DNA of 64,000 nt from Alphaproteobacteria bacterium (GTDB lineage: Bacteria; Pseudomonadota; Alphaproteobacteria; Micropepsales; Micropepsaceae), in NCBI GenBank assembly GCA_021325375.1, contig JAJPHG010000007.1, forward strand, positions 186,001-250,000, given 5' to 3'. Shown in pieces: positions 52,369-62,224 of the stretch; the stretch's first letter is position 1; each line of letters starts with the position of its first letter. Position numbers and translations under genes: made by a program. Under the pieces are notes generated by a model. It saw only the letters and a list, made by a program, of their open reading frames with translations. It did no database searches and was not told the DNA's origin.

Positions 52369-53556
52369 TCAATCACGATAGGGTTCAAGACTAAGATCTC
52401 GCGTCACGAGGACGTTCACCGGGAATCCCGGTCGGATCGTGATTGTCGGCTGCACGTTCAACGACCGGCCGACCACTTGTTCACCCGTTTGGTTGAAACT
52501 CTGGGAGGCGCCTTGGCGGATCGCCTGGGCGAGATTGTTCTCGCTGTCGCTCGTTCCCGCTTCTGAGCCGACGCTTAGGACTGTCGAGAGAACCGCCGCT
52601 TCGAACAGCAGACCCCAATGGTTGTCCACCTCGTCCTCAAGACCCGCGTACCCTTCGGTATCGGTGCCCGACTGACGCTCGAGGACGATCGATTTGCCGT
52701 TGGGCAGGATCAGGCGATTCCAGACCAGCAAAGCCCGTGATTGACCAAACGTGATCTGCGCGTCGTACTGGCCAACGAGTTTCGCGCCCTGCGGAATGAG
52801 CAGTATTTTTCCGGTGGGCGTGTCAAATACATCCTGTGTCACCTGCGCGGTGATTTCGCCCGGTAAATCGGAGCGCAACCCCGTGATGAGCGCTGCGGGA
52901 ATGACCGAGCCGGCAAGAACGACATCGGGGCTTGCCGAAGCCGTTAGACGATCGGGACTTTGCGTTTGACGGTCGGTTGCCTGGTTCAGGAATGCCAGCT
53001 TGTGATCGCCAGGGGTGTCGGATGTGCCACCCGGCGTCGTCGGTGTTGTGCCCGCGGAGGCTAATAGAGCGGGAGCCACCACAGACGGCGCCGAATTCGT
53101 CGTCGCGAAGAGGTGGCTAGTGCGTGCTGCGTCTCGTTCCTGGAGCACACGCTGTTGTTCTGGCGTCATTGTGCCAGCATTTGGCATTCCTGACGGTGTC
53201 ACGCCGGCATTGAGCATGGGCTTGCCAAGGTCACCGGGGAGTGGAGGGCCAAGCCTTGGCGCGGCATGGGGCAAGCCTGTGTAGTCGCGCGGGAGAACAG
53301 AGAGTCCCTCGGGTGTCGAGCGATTGGCGGTGTTATAAAGTTCGGAGCCGCCTCCTGACTCATGGGGGCGCAGCGCAAAGAAGAGCGCGCCGGCAATAGC
53401 GACGGCCGCCACACCGCCCAGCCCAAGCAAGACCTTTCGAGAAAGCCTTGTGACCGGCGTGCGATCCGATCGCAAGCGCATTTCGGAAGTCGCCCGCGTG
53501 CCGGTGCGCTCGCTATTCGTCGGACCGACGTCCTGGTCGTCGTGCCTTTCGCTCAT
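52369..53556 (-). CDS. trbI: conjugal transfer protein TrbI (VirB10-like)
   Basis: A 395-residue VirB10-family protein: cytoplasmic N-terminus, one membrane span (about 44-62, VLLGLGGVAAVAIAGALFF), a Pro-rich periplasmic linker and the C-terminal beta-barrel domain (GSVIPAALITGLRSDLPGEI, PQGAKLVGQYD, LVWNRLILPNG). It bridges the inner and outer membrane parts of the type IV secretion channel. Its start overlaps the trbG stop by 4 bases. Confidence 0.94.
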   Translation of the reverse strand: MSERHDDQDVGPTNSERTGTRATSEMRLRSDRTPVTRLSRKVLLGLGGVAAVAIAGALFFALRPHESGGGSELYNTANRSTPEGLSVLPRDYTGLPHAAPRLGPPLPGDLGKPMLNAGVTPSGMPNAGTMTPEQQRVLQERDAARTSHLFATTNSAPSVVAPALLASAGTTPTTPGGTSDTPGDHKLAFLNQATDRQTQSPDRLTASASPDVVLAGSVIPAALITGLRSDLPGEITAQVTQDVFDTPTGKILLIPQGAKLVGQYDAQITFGQSRALLVWNRLILPNGKSIVLERQSGTDTEGYAGLEDEVDNHWGLLFEAAVLSTVLSVGSEAGTSDSENNLAQAIRQGASQSFNQTGEQVVGRSLNVQPTITIRPGFPVNVLVTRDLSLEPYRD

Positions 53557-54530
53557 GACGGCTTTCCATCCGTACGGACGATGCGCACGATCTGCTGCGG
53601 GTCGGCGCCAAGCTTGAGTTCGGCCGCGGCAAAGAGCCGATCTACAATCATGTAATTACCGCGCACACGGTAGTTGACGAGCTGGCCCTCGCCCTGCGGG
53701 CCTACGACCCACACGGGCGGCATTTCGCCTTGCGCGATGCCACTCGGAAACTCGATGAACACCTGACGTCCGTCATCGAAGGCGCGCAGCGGCCGCCACG
53801 CGGGATTGTCGCCCTCAAGTCGATAGCGGAAATTCAGGCTGTTGATGTCGATGCCGGTTGCCACGGGCGCTGCGGAATCGGCGACTGTATTCTGCGCGCG
53901 CAACGCGATGAGCTGGTCCTGTGGGTAGGCCCAGGAGACGGAGGCCATGTAAGTCTTCTCATCGGAGCGCAACTCGAGATGATAGGTCCGCCGGTCGGTA
54001 TTGATGACAAGGTTCGTCGTGAGGTTGGGCGCAGTCGGTTTGAGCAGAATGTGAATACGCTTGCCAGCACCCGTGCCGCTCTCGGTGTCGCCGATCACCC
54101 AGCGCACAGTATCGCCCGCGGCAACAGGGCCGGAGCCGACCAGCTGTTCGCCTGGCTCGAGCGCAATGTCGGTGATCTCGCCGGGCGCGGCGTAGACCTG
54201 ATACAGCGCGCCATCCGAGAACGGATAGACCTGGACCGCATTGATATAGGCCGCCCGTGTCGGCTGGATCCGCGCCGCATTGTTCGCGGCAGCAACGCGC
54301 TGTTGCGGAATGGCCGCCTCGTGAACAGTCGGCACATGGCCCGGCAGCGGCTTGAGCTGTCCGGGAAGTGGAAGTAACCGTGGAACCTCGATCATCTGCA
54401 CCGGTTTGGGCGGATCTGGTTGCAGAACGGCGGCCTGCGGTTTGTCGTCATATTTGATCTCGGGCGGCGTCCAGGTGGAGCAGGCGCCGAGAGAAACGGA
54501 CGAGAGAAGAAGAATGGATAGCGTGCGCAT
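53553..54530 (-). CDS. trbG: conjugal transfer protein TrbG (VirB9-like)
   Basis: A 325-residue periplasmic/outer-membrane-associated protein with a lipoprotein-type signal (LLLSSVSLGAC). Typical VirB9 segments follow: YPFSDGALYQVYAAPGEITDI, TNLVINTDRRTYHLELRS and the C-terminal FIEFPSGI and MIVDRLFAAAELKLG. It forms the outer membrane core complex with TrbI. It shares one base with the trbF gene at 54530 and overlaps trbI by 4 bases. Confidence 0.94.
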   Translation of the reverse strand: MRTLSILLLSSVSLGACSTWTPPEIKYDDKPQAAVLQPDPPKPVQMIEVPRLLPLPGQLKPLPGHVPTVHEAAIPQQRVAAANNAARIQPTRAAYINAVQVYPFSDGALYQVYAAPGEITDIALEPGEQLVGSGPVAAGDTVRWVIGDTESGTGAGKRIHILLKPTAPNLTTNLVINTDRRTYHLELRSDEKTYMASVSWAYPQDQLIALRAQNTVADSAAPVATGIDINSLNFRYRLEGDNPAWRPLRAFDDGRQVFIEFPSGIAQGEMPPVWVVGPQGEGQLVNYRVRGNYMIVDRLFAAAELKLGADPQQIVRIVRTDGKPS

Positions 54531-55216
54531 TAGCCGAGCTCCTTGGACCAGTTGAGGGCGTGGACGTAGACGCCGAGCGGGTTCTTCTTGAGCCGGTCGG
54601 CGTCGGTTGGGGTCTGGATCACGATGGTGAGAATGGCGCTCCAGCGTTCGGTCGAGGCGAGCGCGTCATCCACGTAGCGGCGCTCGACCCACTCGACGCG
54701 AAAGCTGTCGTCGGAGGCGCGGATTACGCTGGAGACGTCGATCGCTATCTGCTCTTTGCCGATCCTCGTAAAAGGGTCGCTGGTGCGTGCAAAATCGTTC
54801 AGCGCGAGGGCGCCCTTGTCGGTGACGTAGTTGTAGGCATCGAGCCAGTTCTGTCGCAGCACGATCGGGTCGGCGGGAATCGCGCGCACCTCATCGATGA
54901 AGTGCGCCAGATGCCACGCAATCTGCGGATCGGTCGGGCGATAGTCGGCGGTGGCCGGCGCGATCGCCTGGGCTTGACCAAGCTTGTCGACCTGCACCAC
55001 CCAGGGCGTGATGGTGCCGTGCGCCGATTGCCAGACGAGCCCAGCGGCAAGGCCGCTGCTCATCAATAGCGCGGCGAAGAATGCAAGTCGCCAGTTCTTG
55101 GCTTGCACGCGCGCCGAACCGATGCGGTCGTCCCAGACTTGTCCCGCCTTCTGGTAGGGCGTCTCCGGCGCTGGTGTGGTGCCGTATCGCACGGTGGACC
55201 TTCGAAACATTCTCAC
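54530..55216 (-). CDS. trbF: conjugal transfer protein TrbF (VirB8-like)
   Basis: A 228-residue VirB8-type inner membrane protein with one membrane span (about 45-64, AFFAALLMSSGLAAGLVW) and a periplasmic NTF2-like domain that nucleates channel assembly. Conserved pieces are TPYQKAGQVWDDRIGSARVQ before the span and VEWVERRYVDD near the C-terminus. It overlaps trbL by 4 bases at its start. Confidence 0.94.
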   Translation of the reverse strand: MRMFRRSTVRYGTTPAPETPYQKAGQVWDDRIGSARVQAKNWRLAFFAALLMSSGLAAGLVWQSAHGTITPWVVQVDKLGQAQAIAPATADYRPTDPQIAWHLAHFIDEVRAIPADPIVLRQNWLDAYNYVTDKGALALNDFARTSDPFTRIGKEQIAIDVSSVIRASDDSFRVEWVERRYVDDALASTERWSAILTIVIQTPTDADRLKKNPLGVYVHALNWSKELG

Positions 55217-56469
55217 TCTCCTTCAGAAAGATCGATGGAATGGCCGCTGCCGCCTTGGTCGCCGGAGCGCAGCGCGTTACTTGCAGCCGATGCGCCATGG
55301 GTCATTGCCTGATGCCGGCGCATGCGCTGTGCCCACGGTGGAGGCGAACCAGCACCCGGCGGCTGGGGGCCACCGCCGGGTGCTGGGCGTTGGGTCGCGG
55401 CTGCGCCACCGGCATTGAAGCTGGAGCGCAGGTTGGACGCGGCCCGACGCAGGGGGCTGGCGGCAGCGGAGACGCCCGCTTGCGCGACACCCGCAATTCC
55501 ACCAGTGCGATAAGCAGCAGAAGCACCGCCGGCGACGCTTGCACCGGCATGCGCGACTCCGGAGATGGCACCGCCCGCGGCGCGCAATGCGCCAGCTGTT
55601 CCAGCGACACCAGCCGCGCCGAGTCCGGCAACTGCGAGACCCGTGCCAATAGCCGATCCGGCGCCGAGTTGAGGCCCACCGGCGATGAGTCCATTGGCGA
55701 TGCCAGGACCGAAGATGGAGAGACCGAGCAGTGAAAGAGATGCGAGGATAAGCGTCAGCGCATCGCTGATGGTCGGTGGATTGTTGAAGCCGCTGGTGAA
55801 CTGGCCAAAGATCTGCTGGCCGATGCCGATGATGACCGCCAGCACGAGTATCTTCACGCCGCTCGACACAACATTGCCGAGAACCTTCTCGGCCAGGAAG
55901 GCCGTGCGGCCGAAGAGACCGAACGGCACAAGGACGAACCCCGCGAGCGTCGTCAGCTTGAACTCGATCAGGCTCACGAAGAGCTGGATCGCCATGACGA
56001 AGAAACTGATGATGACGATGAGCCAGGCGGTCAGCAGGATCACGATCTGGACGAAGTTCTCGAAGAAACTTGTGAACCCCATGAGGCCCGAGATGGAGTT
56101 GAGAATGGGCTGACCGGCGTCGATGCCGACTTGGGCGATGTGGCCGGGCTGCAGGAGCTGGGCCTGGGACATCGAGCCACCGCCCGCTTTCAATCCCAGT
56201 CCCGCAAACGAATTGAAGACGATCTCGGCCAGATTGTTGAAGTTGCCGAGGATGAAGGCGAAGACACCAATATATAATGTCTTCTTGATGAGCCGGGCGA
56301 TGATGTCCTCGTCCGGCGCCATGGCCCAGAACAGGCCCGCCAGACAGATATCGATTCCGATCAGCACGCCCGCGAGCCAACGGACGTCGCCCTGTACCAG
56401 GCCGAAGCCGGAGTCGATGTACTGGGTGAAGGTGCCCAGGAAGTTGTCGATGACGCCGGTTCCGTTCAT
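55213..56469 (-). CDS. trbL: conjugal transfer protein TrbL (VirB6-like)
   Basis: A 418-residue polytopic inner membrane protein with about six spans in the first 280 residues, the VirB6/TrbL channel component, and a long Gly/Ala/Pro-rich C-terminal tail (from about 290) that is likely disordered. It starts with MNGTGVIDNFLGTFTQYID, typical of the family. It overlaps the trbK-alt stop by 4 bases. Confidence 0.94.
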   Translation of the reverse strand: MNGTGVIDNFLGTFTQYIDSGFGLVQGDVRWLAGVLIGIDICLAGLFWAMAPDEDIIARLIKKTLYIGVFAFILGNFNNLAEIVFNSFAGLGLKAGGGSMSQAQLLQPGHIAQVGIDAGQPILNSISGLMGFTSFFENFVQIVILLTAWLIVIISFFVMAIQLFVSLIEFKLTTLAGFVLVPFGLFGRTAFLAEKVLGNVVSSGVKILVLAVIIGIGQQIFGQFTSGFNNPPTISDALTLILASLSLLGLSIFGPGIANGLIAGGPQLGAGSAIGTGLAVAGLGAAGVAGTAGALRAAGGAISGVAHAGASVAGGASAAYRTGGIAGVAQAGVSAAASPLRRAASNLRSSFNAGGAAATQRPAPGGGPQPPGAGSPPPWAQRMRRHQAMTHGASAASNALRSGDQGGSGHSIDLSEGE

Positions 56470-56780
56470 GGATGCGATATCCGTTCGGAGTTGGTCGAGG
56501 AAACAGGTTTGGGATCGCCGGCGAAGAAGCGTCTACGGTTCTCCCGCCAGGCCATCGCGCAGTCCTGATCGTCTTGCGCACGGCTCCCCATTGTTTGACA
56601 GCGTGCAAGATCGCGGGAGAGCTCATCGCTCGACTCAGTACCGAGCTTGATGTTTGCTGGCTGTGGGGGCCGCGTACTGTGCCGGTCGAGATAGATCGCG
56701 CCGGCGACGATCGCACCCGCCACGGCGAGATAGCCGAGAACCGGCAGCACGCAGCCCCAATTGATCACACGGCCGCGCAT
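56466..56780 (-). CDS. putative entry exclusion protein TrbK-alt
   Basis: A 104-residue protein with one N-terminal membrane span (VLPVLGYLAVAGAIVAGAIY) and the alternative TrbK signature LARCQTMG, then DCAMAWRENRRRFF. It sits between trbJ and trbL, where entry exclusion proteins lie, and should block redundant transfer into cells that already carry the element. The ATG at 56780 overlaps the trbJ stop. The longer frame to 57116 overlaps trbJ and is not used. Confidence 0.86.
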   Translation of the reverse strand: MRGRVINWGCVLPVLGYLAVAGAIVAGAIYLDRHSTRPPQPANIKLGTESSDELSRDLARCQTMGSRAQDDQDCAMAWRENRRRFFAGDPKPVSSTNSERISHP

Positions 56781-57544
56781 CAGTGGAACATCTGCGCGTT
56801 GCCGGGCTGGTAGCCAGCACCGTAGTTGAGGAACTGCGTCGTCTGGGTTTGTGCCTGTTCCTGGGCTTCCACGGTTCGCGCGCCGTCCAGACTTTGCGCC
56901 CGCGCGATTGCCGTCATTACGGCGGTGAGATCCGCCAGTTGCTTGGTCAGCAGGGCGAGAAGCTGGTTGCCGGACTGGGCGGCCTGCAACGCTCCAACAG
57001 ATGACTGGCTGACATTCACCAACGCATCGATCTGGCTGTGCGTGCTTTGGAGATTCTGCACGACGCCGGCCTGCACCCGCATCGCATCCTGATAGGCGGC
57101 GAGCGCGTTCTGCCAACGGGATTGCGCGTCGGTGAGAAGCTGCTGCGACGAGGTCGATCCCGAGTACGTCGTAGGGTAGGTCGTCGCGAACGTGTTGTTG
57201 ATCGAGCTGACATCATAGGAGATGCGTTGCGCTTGTCCGAGCAGCGACGTCGTCTGTGTGATCGACTGGTCGATCGAACTCAACGACGAGAAGTTCAGAT
57301 TGCTGAGATTGCGCGCCTGATTGATGAGCGATGTCGCCTGGTTCTGCAGCATCGTCAGTTCATTGGTGACCTGCTGCAGCTCGCGCGCAGCGGTGAGGAC
57401 ATTCTGCGCGTAGATGCTGGGATCGAAGACGATGTCGCCGCCGAAGAATTGGGCCTTGGCAGGCACCACAGCGAGCAGCGCAACGGTGACGCCGGCAAGC
57501 AGCGCATTGCGGATGCGATGATGGGAAATGCGACGCATAGTCAT
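56780..57544 (-). CDS. trbJ: conjugal transfer protein TrbJ (VirB5-like)
   Basis: A 254-residue secreted protein with a clear signal peptide (ALLAGVTVALLAVVPAKA) followed by long Gln/Ser-rich helices (ELTMLQNQATSLINQARNLS). It corresponds to VirB5, the pilus-tip or adhesin component. The ATG at 57544 has AGGAGGTTG in front and overlaps the trbE stop; the extra codons up to 57607 are rejected. Confidence 0.93.
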   Translation of the reverse strand: MTMRRISHHRIRNALLAGVTVALLAVVPAKAQFFGGDIVFDPSIYAQNVLTAARELQQVTNELTMLQNQATSLINQARNLSNLNFSSLSSIDQSITQTTSLLGQAQRISYDVSSINNTFATTYPTTYSGSTSSQQLLTDAQSRWQNALAAYQDAMRVQAGVVQNLQSTHSQIDALVNVSQSSVGALQAAQSGNQLLALLTKQLADLTAVMTAIARAQSLDGARTVEAQEQAQTQTTQFLNYGAGYQPGNAQMFH

Positions 57545-59970
57545 GTGACAACCTCCTTCTGGAAAAGCATGGGGAGAGCCCAATCGAGGCCCCTGTGACG
57601 TAGCCACGCGGCAGCGAAGCCGGCGCGACCGTGTTCGGCGAAGATCTTGGCGATGGCCGTCTGATCGGTTTTGGACGACGCTGCGGTCAAGGCGAGCGCG
57701 ACCTCGGATAGACCGAGCTCAAAGAGCCGGTTGCCGCGGCGTGACTGGCAGTAATAGTCGCGCTTGGGAGTCGCGCGTGCGAGGATCTCGATCTGGCGGT
57801 CGTTGAGTCCGAAGCGGCGATAGATGGCCGCGATCTGCGGTTCGAGGGCGCGCTCGTTGGGAAGAAGAATCCGCGTCGGGCAGCTCTCGATGATTGCTGG
57901 CGCGATAGCCGAGCCATCGATGTCGGCCAGCGACTGCGTGGCGAAGATGACGCTCGCGTTCTTCTTGCGTAGCGTCTTCAGCCATTCACGAAGCTGATCG
58001 GCGAAGCCGCGATCGTCCAGCGCGAGCCAACCTTCGTCGATGATGAGAAGTGTTGGGCGCCCGTCGAGGCGGTCACCGATCCGGTGAAACAGATAGGACA
58101 GCACGGCCGGCGCCGCGCCCGCGCCTATCAATCCTTCGGTCTCGAACGCTTGCACCTCGGCGGTGCCCAGATGTTCGAACTCGCCGTCCAGCAATCGACC
58201 CCAGGGACCGCCGACCGTGTAAGGTTGAAGCGCCTGTTTTAGGGCGTTGGACTGCAGAAGCACGGACAGTCCAGTCAACGTGCGCTCTGCCGCGGGTGCC
58301 GAGGCCAGCGAACTTAGCGCTGACCAGATGTGCTCCTTGAGCTCGGGCGTGACGGTAACGGACTCACGCGCCAGGATTGCCGCGACCCATTCGGCCGCCC
58401 AGGCGCGTTCGCCCGGATCGTTGGCAAACGCCAAGGGCTGAAGCGACACGGGCTCGGAGACATCCTCGGCCAGCGCGCCGCCGAGATCGTGCCAGTCGCC
58501 GCCCATGGCGAGCGCCGCGGCGCGAATGGATCCACCGAAATCAAAGGCGAAAACCTGCGCTCCCGCATAGCGGCGGAACTGCAGTGCCATCAGCGCCAAC
58601 AACACGCTCTTGCCGGCGCCCGTCGGTCCGACGATCAGGGTATGCCCGACATCGCCGACATGCAGGCTGAAGCGGAACGGTGTCGATCCTTCGGTCCGCG
58701 CGAAGAACAACGGTGGCGCGCCGAGATGCTCATCCCGTGCCGGGCCCGCCCATACCGCGGAAAACGGCATCATATGCGCCAGGTTCAACGTCGAAACGGG
58801 CGGCTGGCGGACATTGGCATAGACGTGCCCGGGCAAGCTGCCCAACCAGGCTTCGACCGCATTCACACTCTCGCGAATACATGTGAAGTCGCGGCCCTGG
58901 ATGGCTTTCTCGACAAGGCGCAAGCGGTCTTCAGCGATGCGCGGGTCGTCGTCCCAAACCGTGACGGTGGCGGTGACATAGACTTCGCCGACCAGATCGG
59001 AGCCCAGTTCCTGCAGTGCGAGGTCCGCATCGAGCGCCTTGTTCGAGGCGTCGGAATCCATCAGTACCGAGGCTTCGTTGGTCATCACCTCCTTGAGGAT
59101 CGCCATGATCGATTTGCGCTTGGCGAACCATTGGCGGCGAATCTTGGCGAGTACCCTGGTGGCATCGGTCTTGTCGAGGCAGATCGCCCGCGTCGTCCAG
59201 CGATAGGGAAAAGCGAGCCGGTTGAGATCATCGAGCAGGCCGGGCCAAGTCTGCGACGGAAATCCCATCACGGTGAGCGCACGCAGATGCGCCGAACCCA
59301 GTCGCGGCTCGAGACCGCCGGCGAGTTCCTGATCGGCCAGGATCGCGTCGAGATACATCGGCACCTCGGGCACGCGCACGCGCTGGTGCTTGGTCGAGAT
59401 GCAAGAGTGCAGATAGGTGAGCGTGCCGACATCGTCGAGCCAACCCGCTTCCGGCATGAAGCCTTCGACCAGCGCCAAGACGCGATCTGTGCGATCGACA
59501 AAGCCGATCAGAGCTGTGCGCCAGTCGGCGCCTTGATTGGCACGCCCTTCGTAAAGCCAATTCTCAGCCCGGGCGGCATCTTCGGCCGGTGGCAACCAGA
59601 CCAAGGTGAGGAAATACCGGCTCTCGAAATGCGTGCCTTCTTCCTCGAACTGTGCACGGCGTTCTTCGTCGACCAGACGCGAGACGGGATCGGGAAATTG
59701 GCTCTGGGGATAGCGGTTGGCAGGATCGCGCTGCGCTTCGACAAAGATTGCCCAACCCGAGCCGAGACGGCGCAGCGCATTATTCAGCCGCGATGTGATA
59801 GCGACGAGCTCGGCTGGTGTGGCGCTATCGAGGTCCGGACCTCGAAACTTCGCGGTGCGCTGGAACGATCCGTCCTTGTTGAGAACGACACCTTTGGCGA
59901 CGAGCGCGACCCAGGGCAGGAAATCGGCGAGCCGCTGGGAGCGTGGGCGGTATTCGGAGAGGTTCAGCAT
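57541..59970 (-). CDS. trbE: conjugal transfer ATPase TrbE (VirB4-like)
   Basis: An 809-residue VirB4-family ATPase that powers assembly and transport of the mating channel. Walker A is VGPTGAGKSVLLAL, Walker B is LLIIDEGWLAL, and the N-terminal CagE/TrbE domain starts LNLSEYRPRSQRLADFLPWV. The length matches other TrbE proteins (about 810-850). It is followed directly by trbJ and preceded after 10 bases by trbD. Confidence 0.95.
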   Translation of the reverse strand: MLNLSEYRPRSQRLADFLPWVALVAKGVVLNKDGSFQRTAKFRGPDLDSATPAELVAITSRLNNALRRLGSGWAIFVEAQRDPANRYPQSQFPDPVSRLVDEERRAQFEEEGTHFESRYFLTLVWLPPAEDAARAENWLYEGRANQGADWRTALIGFVDRTDRVLALVEGFMPEAGWLDDVGTLTYLHSCISTKHQRVRVPEVPMYLDAILADQELAGGLEPRLGSAHLRALTVMGFPSQTWPGLLDDLNRLAFPYRWTTRAICLDKTDATRVLAKIRRQWFAKRKSIMAILKEVMTNEASVLMDSDASNKALDADLALQELGSDLVGEVYVTATVTVWDDDPRIAEDRLRLVEKAIQGRDFTCIRESVNAVEAWLGSLPGHVYANVRQPPVSTLNLAHMMPFSAVWAGPARDEHLGAPPLFFARTEGSTPFRFSLHVGDVGHTLIVGPTGAGKSVLLALMALQFRRYAGAQVFAFDFGGSIRAAALAMGGDWHDLGGALAEDVSEPVSLQPLAFANDPGERAWAAEWVAAILARESVTVTPELKEHIWSALSSLASAPAAERTLTGLSVLLQSNALKQALQPYTVGGPWGRLLDGEFEHLGTAEVQAFETEGLIGAGAAPAVLSYLFHRIGDRLDGRPTLLIIDEGWLALDDRGFADQLREWLKTLRKKNASVIFATQSLADIDGSAIAPAIIESCPTRILLPNERALEPQIAAIYRRFGLNDRQIEILARATPKRDYYCQSRRGNRLFELGLSEVALALTAASSKTDQTAIAKIFAEHGRAGFAAAWLRHRGLDWALPMLFQKEVVT

Positions 59971-59980
59971 CGGTCGAGCC

Positions 59981-60250
59981 TCACGCGATCAGATGCGCGG
60001 GATAGCGCAGATGACGGCGCACCACATCGACGAATTCCGGATCGCGTTTGGCCGCCCACACCGCCGCCAGATGTCCGACGAGCCAGAGCACGGCGCCTAC
60101 GATCCAGAGCCGGAGGCCGAGCCCGACTGCCGCCGCCAGCGTCCCGTTCAGGATTGCGACCGCGCGCGGTGCGCCACCCAACAAAATCGCTTCCGTCAGC
60201 GCGCGATGGACTGGCGCATAGAAGCCGGACACGGGTTCGTCGGTGAGCAT
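59981..60250 (-). CDS. trbD: conjugal transfer protein TrbD (VirB3-like)
   Basis: An 89-residue inner membrane protein with two adjoining hydrophobic segments (ILNGTLAAAVGLGLRLWIVGA region). It has the TrbD pattern GFYAPVHRALTEAILLGGAPR at the start and RRHLRYP near the end. Its ATG at 60250 overlaps the trbC stop (ATGA). VirB3-like proteins work with the TrbE ATPase in pilus assembly. Confidence 0.91.
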   Translation of the reverse strand: MLTDEPVSGFYAPVHRALTEAILLGGAPRAVAILNGTLAAAVGLGLRLWIVGAVLWLVGHLAAVWAAKRDPEFVDVVRRHLRYPAHLIA

Positions 60251-60579
60251 CAGACAAGCGCTCCGCCGCCGAACTGGAAAAAGGTCAGGAAGAAGCTCGA
60301 CGCGGCGAACGCGATCGAGAGACCGAACACGATCTGGATCAATCTGCGAAAGCCGCCACTCGTCTCGCCGAACGCGAGCGTCAGGCCGGTCACGATGATA
60401 ACGATCACCGAGACGACCTTGGCAACGGGACCCTGGATGGAATCCAGAATTTGCTGGAGAGGCTGCTCCCACGGCATGTTTGTGCCGGCGGCGTGGGCGG
60501 GTGCCGTCATCAACGCGAAGGCTGCAAATGTCGCGGCGGCAAATAGCCGTGCGCGTATCCGGTGAAATGTCGAGCTCAT
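60250..60579 (-). CDS. trbC: conjugal transfer pilin TrbC (VirB2-like)
   Basis: A 109-residue pilin precursor: signal peptide ending APAHA, then a short mature peptide with two membrane helices (VAKVVSVIVIIVTGLTLAF and RLIQIVFGLSIAFAASSFFLTFF). The mature part would be the pilus subunit. It overlaps both trbB (4 bases) and trbD. Confidence 0.92.
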   Translation of the reverse strand: MSSTFHRIRARLFAAATFAAFALMTAPAHAAGTNMPWEQPLQQILDSIQGPVAKVVSVIVIIVTGLTLAFGETSGGFRRLIQIVFGLSIAFAASSFFLTFFQFGGGALV

Positions 60580-61544
60580 GCGTGTTCTCCTGCTGGGGTG
60601 AGGCGGTAATCGCCGCCTGCGTCGAGGCCTTCGACACAGGCGAGTTCGGAGAGGTGACGGGCAGAGCCGCGGCCAGCGAGAACGGCGATTACGTCGATGG
60701 TTTCGGCGATGAGCGCACGGGGCACGGTGACGACGGCTTCCTGGATCAGCTGCTCCAGCCGGCGCAGCGCGCCGATGGCGGAGCCTGCGTGCAGGGTGCC
60801 GACGCCGCCGGGATGGCCGGTGCCCCAGGCTTTCAGGAGATCGAGAGCTTCCGCACCGCGCACTTCGCCAATGGGTATGCGATCGGGCCGCAAGCGCAGC
60901 GACGAGCGCACCAGGTCCGACAACGAGGCCGCGCCGTCTTTCGTGCGCAAGGCAACGAGGTTGGACGAGGCACATTGCAGTTCGCGCGTATCTTCGATGA
61001 GCACGATCCGGTCGGAGGTTTTTGCGATTTCGGCGAGGAGCGCGTTGACGAGCGTTGTTTTGCCGGTCGAGGTGCCGCCTGCGACGAGTACGTTCTTGCG
61101 AGTTGCAACCGCTGTCCGAAGGAAGTCCGCCTGGCCGGCGGTTATGATTCCAGCTTCGACGTAATCTGCGAGCGTGAACACCGCGACAGCCGGACGGCGG
61201 ATGGCGAAGCACGGCGCCATCACGACGGGAGGAATGAGACCTTCGAAGCGCTCACCCGTCTCGGGCAATTCCGCCGAGACACGCGGGGCGCCAGCGTGAA
61301 CTTCCACGCCGACATGATGAGCGACCAGGCGGACGATGCGTTCGGCATCCATCGGCGGAATGCGCACGGCGGTATCTTCGAGGCCGCCCGACAGACGATC
61401 GATCCAGAGGCGTCCATCCGGATTGAGCATCACCTCCACGATGGAGGAGTCTTCGAGGAATCCCGCGATGGCCGGACCAAGCGCGGTGCGCAGCATGCGC
61501 GTGCTGCGGGTTCTGGTCTCAGCTCGGAAGGATTGTACGTTCAC
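60576..61544 (-). CDS. trbB: conjugal transfer ATPase TrbB (VirB11-like)
   Basis: A 322-residue secretion ATPase of the VirB11/GspE group with Walker [17 protein letters not shown], an Asp box ([12 protein letters not shown]), Walker B ([13 protein letters not shown]) and a His box ([12 protein letters not shown]). It forms the hexameric cytoplasmic motor. A GTG at 61544 with GGGGTC ahead is taken as the start; a TTG at 61556 is possible. It is the first gene of the trb run proper. Confidence 0.95.
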   Translation of the reverse strand: MNVQSFRAETRTRSTRMLRTALGPAIAGFLEDSSIVEVMLNPDGRLWIDRLSGGLEDTAVRIPPMDAERIVRLVAHHVGVEVHAGAPRVSAELPETGERFEGLIPPVVMAPCFAIRRPAVAVFTLADYVEAGIITAGQADFLRTAVATRKNVLVAGGTSTGKTTLVNALLAEIAKTSDRIVLIEDTRELQCASSNLVALRTKDGAASLSDLVRSSLRLRPDRIPIGEVRGAEALDLLKAWGTGHPGGVGTLHAGSAIGALRRLEQLIQEAVVTVPRALIAETIDVIAVLAGRGSARHLSELACVEGLDAGGDYRLTPAGEHA

Positions 61545-61789
61545 GCTTGACCCCAAATTCGGACGCGCCAGCCGCGTCGTTTGATGAGGTCGAGTAGAAA
61601 GAACCGCTTTCAGGTGAAGGCAACAAGCTCGTTGCTGCCGTCGTAGTGTGGCGTGGAGAGACAGGAGGACGGCGAGGAGATCATTGCCATGCGTCTGCAG
61701 AAATGGAGAAAAAATCGCCTGTCAGTCGATAGGGCGATCAACATTCGTATTGCGGCGTGACGTAGCGCTGACTGGCGTAGGCAGGTCAC
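61545..61789. other. intergenic region between copG and trbB
   Basis: The 245-base gap holds the terminator at 61707-61738 and presumably the trbB promoter. Otherwise I see nothing specific. Confidence 0.4.
61707..61738 (-). terminator. putative rho-independent terminator after copG
   Basis: On the minus strand a 6-bp stem, ATCGCC (61733-61738) and GGCGAT (61714-61719), with a 13-base loop is followed by a run of six T residues. It lies about 50 bases after the copG stop and would separate traG-copG from trbB. The short stem makes it weak. Confidence 0.45.
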
Positions 61790-62221
61790 TCAGTCTTTTG
61801 AGGGAGATGTCTCGGCAGATGCTTCGATTTCACGAGTGATTTCGTCGAGCAACGTCTGGCCGTGGGCCAGCCGACGACCAACCGCCTCGATGAAACCCTC
61901 GTAGCGTTCGCGGCCCTTTGCCTGCGCTGCCTTTTGTGCGGTGTCGGGCAACGGTGGGGTGTGCGTCAGCCAGAAGCGGATGAACAGGGCGAGCGTTTCG
62001 TTCGTGATCGCCGAATGGCGTTCCAGCCGCTCGATTGCGCGGCTCATGCGATCAAGCCGCTTAGCCAAAGCGGCCTCAAGTCGGTCGGCGCCGTCTGGCG
62101 ACAGAAACGAATCCAGCGCGACTTCCACGATCTGCACGCGCGACACCCGCTTGGCCGTTGCGTAGTCGTCTAGCCGGGCCGCGAGTTCATTGGGCAAGCG
62201 GAATGTGTGGTTGCCGCGCAT
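61790..62221 (-). CDS. CopG/ribbon-helix-helix family protein
   Basis: A 143-residue protein with an N-terminal ribbon-helix-helix DNA-binding unit (NHTFRLPNELAARLDDYA, RVSRVQIVEVALDSFL) and a helical C-terminal part (RLDRMSRAIERLERHSAITNE). A CopG-type gene between traG and trbB is standard in these elements and may autoregulate the transfer genes or act at the origin of transfer. It lies 3 bases after the traG stop. Confidence 0.87.
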   Translation of the reverse strand: MRGNHTFRLPNELAARLDDYATAKRVSRVQIVEVALDSFLSPDGADRLEAALAKRLDRMSRAIERLERHSAITNETLALFIRFWLTHTPPLPDTAQKAAQAKGRERYEGFIEAVGRRLAHGQTLLDEITREIEASAETSPSKD

Positions 62222-62224
62222 AAA

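Noticed and set aside
58330..60246. 638-codon open frame on the plus strand
   Set aside because: Antisense to trbE and trbD, with composition typical of a GC shadow.
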